Assembly: GCA_029555885.1 (NCBI GenBank) | Contig: JAKPQT010000597.1 | Span: forward strand, 1 to 5,770 | Direction: 5' to 3' | DNA length: 5,770 bases | From: Chloroflexota bacterium | GTDB lineage: Bacteria; Chloroflexota; Anaerolineae; CG2-30-64-16 | In this document: positions 4,612 through 5,770 of the stretch, piece by piece | How the letters are laid out: every line of letters starts with the position of its first letter | Position numbering within the stretch: the first letter of the stretch is position 1 | Position numbers and translations under genes: made by a program | Notes under the pieces: model-generated | The model's input: only the letters and a program-made list of their open reading frames with translations | Told to the model about the DNA's origin: nothing | Databases searched by the model: none

Positions 4612-5770
4612 TTAGTTCGGATACGCCAACTTGAAAAGCTGGCCGGCCCCGGTGCTCACACTGCGATAGGTGAAGCCCGCCATCTCGATTTCGCGCACTG
4701 GCTGCGAGAAGTAGATGGGCCGGTCGGGAAAGTTGGCCTGCACGAACTGGACGATCGAGTCGGCCAGGCCGGGCTTGTCGCTGCGCGAGTAGGTCTCGAT
4801 GAACTGCATGCGCGTCCGCCCCAGCTCGATGTGCGCTGCATAGTAATAGGGATAGAGCCAGTACCAGTCGGTGAAGACGACGGCATCCGGCTCCAGCCGC
4901 TCGACGACCGTGCGCGCCACGCGACCGACCCGTTCGGTGTTTCGGTCGATAAGATAGCCTTCCGCGCCGATGAAGGGCGTCCGGCCCGCGATTACATCGG
5001 GGACATACAGACGCAAAGTTAACCCGATGGCCACCAATGCGACCCCGGCCACCATGACCGCCCGTACCGGGCGGCTCAGTGTGCCGGGGTGAAATCGGCC
5101 GGGTCGAGCTGGTGCTGGGCGGTCCGATTCAATGTGCGTGCCAACCTGGGCTGAGTGTAGTGCTTCCGCTAGCCGGTCCAGGCCCAGGGTCGCCAGCATC
5201 GCCAGGAGTACGTAACCCGGGATGTAGAACACATACAGGTCGCCCACCCGGTAGTTGAAGTAGCAGGCCCAGTGGATGAGCAGCGCAGACGCGAAGAACC
5301 AGCCGAGTCGCCGGTCGCGGCGGAATAGCGTCGCGGCGCCCGTCACGATGAGCACAAGGGTAAGCACCGAGAACTCGCGTGGCAGCCCGACCAGATACTC
5401 ACCGAGCCGCGCGGGTGTGTCCAGTAGCGGGCCGGCGAACATGGCGCTGCGCCACTGGACCGCCGTCATCAGGAAGACGATGCGGCGGATGGGGCTAGCG
5501 AGGTCATCCGCGGTCAGGTCCCAGTTGGAGCGCGCGGGGCTGTATGCGGCGTTGAAGATGTTTGCGGGCGCCGCGTGCAGGTCAACGAAGAGGAACGCGA
5601 CGAGGTACAGAAGCAGCCCGGCTGCGCCGCCGAGCAGTGCGGGCAGGAGCCACTCGCGGCGGCGATCCCACTGGGACAGGAGGAAGATGACCACTGCGGG
5701 CGCGAACATCGCAACGCTGGCGTGCACGCCCAACCCGAGTCCGCCGATGATGCCCGCTGCGAACAGCGGC
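4612..5770 (-). CDS. DUF2723/GT117-like membrane glycosyltransferase, 3' part
   Basis: The last 385 codons are visible; the frame is open at the right edge. Numbering from the first complete codon (5769), hydrophobic segments lie at about 2-31, 40-62, 134-148, 156-168, 179-197 and 237-254, followed by a soluble C-terminal part of about 130 residues. GLGLGVHASVAMFAP (11-25) resembles the 'GLSLGNH' membrane motif, and FNYRVGDLYVFYIPGYVLLA (171-190) the 'DxYVFYIPxY' block, of DUF2723 proteins (GT117, TMEM260/protein O-mannosyltransferase-like). FTDWYWLYPYYYAAHIE (299-315) fits the soluble tail of bacterial members. Such proteins are thought to transfer lipid-linked sugars on the outer face of the membrane; the substrate here is unknown. 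A TTG at 5733 could serve as a start, but coding-quality membrane sequence continues upstream, so the gene is treated as 5'-truncated by the window. It ends in TAA at 4614-4612, 120 bp before the chaperonin. Confidence 0.65.
   Translation of the reverse strand, partial: PLFAAGIIGGLGLGVHASVAMFAPAVVIFLLSQWDRRREWLLPALLGGAAGLLLYLVAFLFVDLHAAPANIFNAAYSPARSNWDLTADDLASPIRRIVFLMTAVQWRSAMFAGPLLDTPARLGEYLVGLPREFSVLTLVLIVTGAATLFRRDRRLGWFFASALLIHWACYFNYRVGDLYVFYIPGYVLLAMLATLGLDRLAEALHSAQVGTHIESDRPAPARPGRFHPGTLSRPVRAVMVAGVALVAIGLTLRLYVPDVIAGRTPFIGAEGYLIDRNTERVGRVARTVVERLEPDAVVFTDWYWLYPYYYAAHIELGRTRMQFIETYSRSDKPGLADSIVQFVQANFPDRPIYFSQPVREIEMAGFTYRSVSTGAGQLFKLAYPN

Noticed and set aside
5731..5733. TTG codon as start of the membrane glycosyltransferase
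   Set aside because: Upstream in-frame codons continue a hydrophobic segment typical of the family (LFAAGIIGGLGLG), so the gene more likely begins beyond the window.

Overview
The window is GC-rich and carries four protein genes, all on the minus strand, so transcription runs from right to left. The mix of genes suggests a member of the Chloroflexota (Anaerolineae/Caldilineae-like): a DUF2723-type membrane glycosyltransferase, a free-standing GroEL paralogue, a GH4 sugar hydrolase of the 'GPGGIFRALR' type, a URO-D-like protein beginning MNARERYLETLLFGRPDRVP, and spacers filled with heptameric repeats. This placement rests on recalled family resemblance and repeat style, not on a database search.

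Layout in transcription order, right to left. (1) 5770-4612: 3' part of a polytopic membrane protein resembling DUF2723/GT117 (protein O-mannosyltransferase-like), open at the right edge. (2) 4611-4492: a spacer with two back-to-back perfect hairpins (13 and 14 bp stems) and a tandem 12-bp repeat. (3) 4491-2866: a 541-residue group I chaperonin (GroEL-like) paralogue. It keeps the fold-defining motifs, but the positions of both catalytic aspartates of E. coli GroEL (D52 and D398) read Ala and His. (4) 2865-2736: an AT-rich spacer made largely of 7-bp units, with a 19-bp inverted repeat. (5) 2735-1359: a 458-residue GH4 (NAD+/metal-dependent) glycosidase. (6) 1358-1266: a spacer filled with a second heptamer family that reverses orientation midway. 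(7) 1265-135: a 376-residue URO-D-like (methyltransferase superfamily) protein. (8) 134-36: the same heptamer family again, then a short unassigned stretch and possibly the first codons of another gene at the left edge.

The GH4 and URO-D-like genes probably belong together, with a 93-bp spacer, the same strand, and a shared repeat family. They look like part of a carbohydrate or small-molecule catabolic cluster, but the substrate cannot be read from the sequence. The chaperonin has no groES beside it and no CIRCE operator, so it does not look like the housekeeping groESL locus.

The main points for a second look are the chaperonin's altered ATPase and substrate-binding residues, and the heptamer arrays that start at or inside the stop codon of three successive genes. 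No mobile element, CRISPR array, tRNA or rRNA was recognised.
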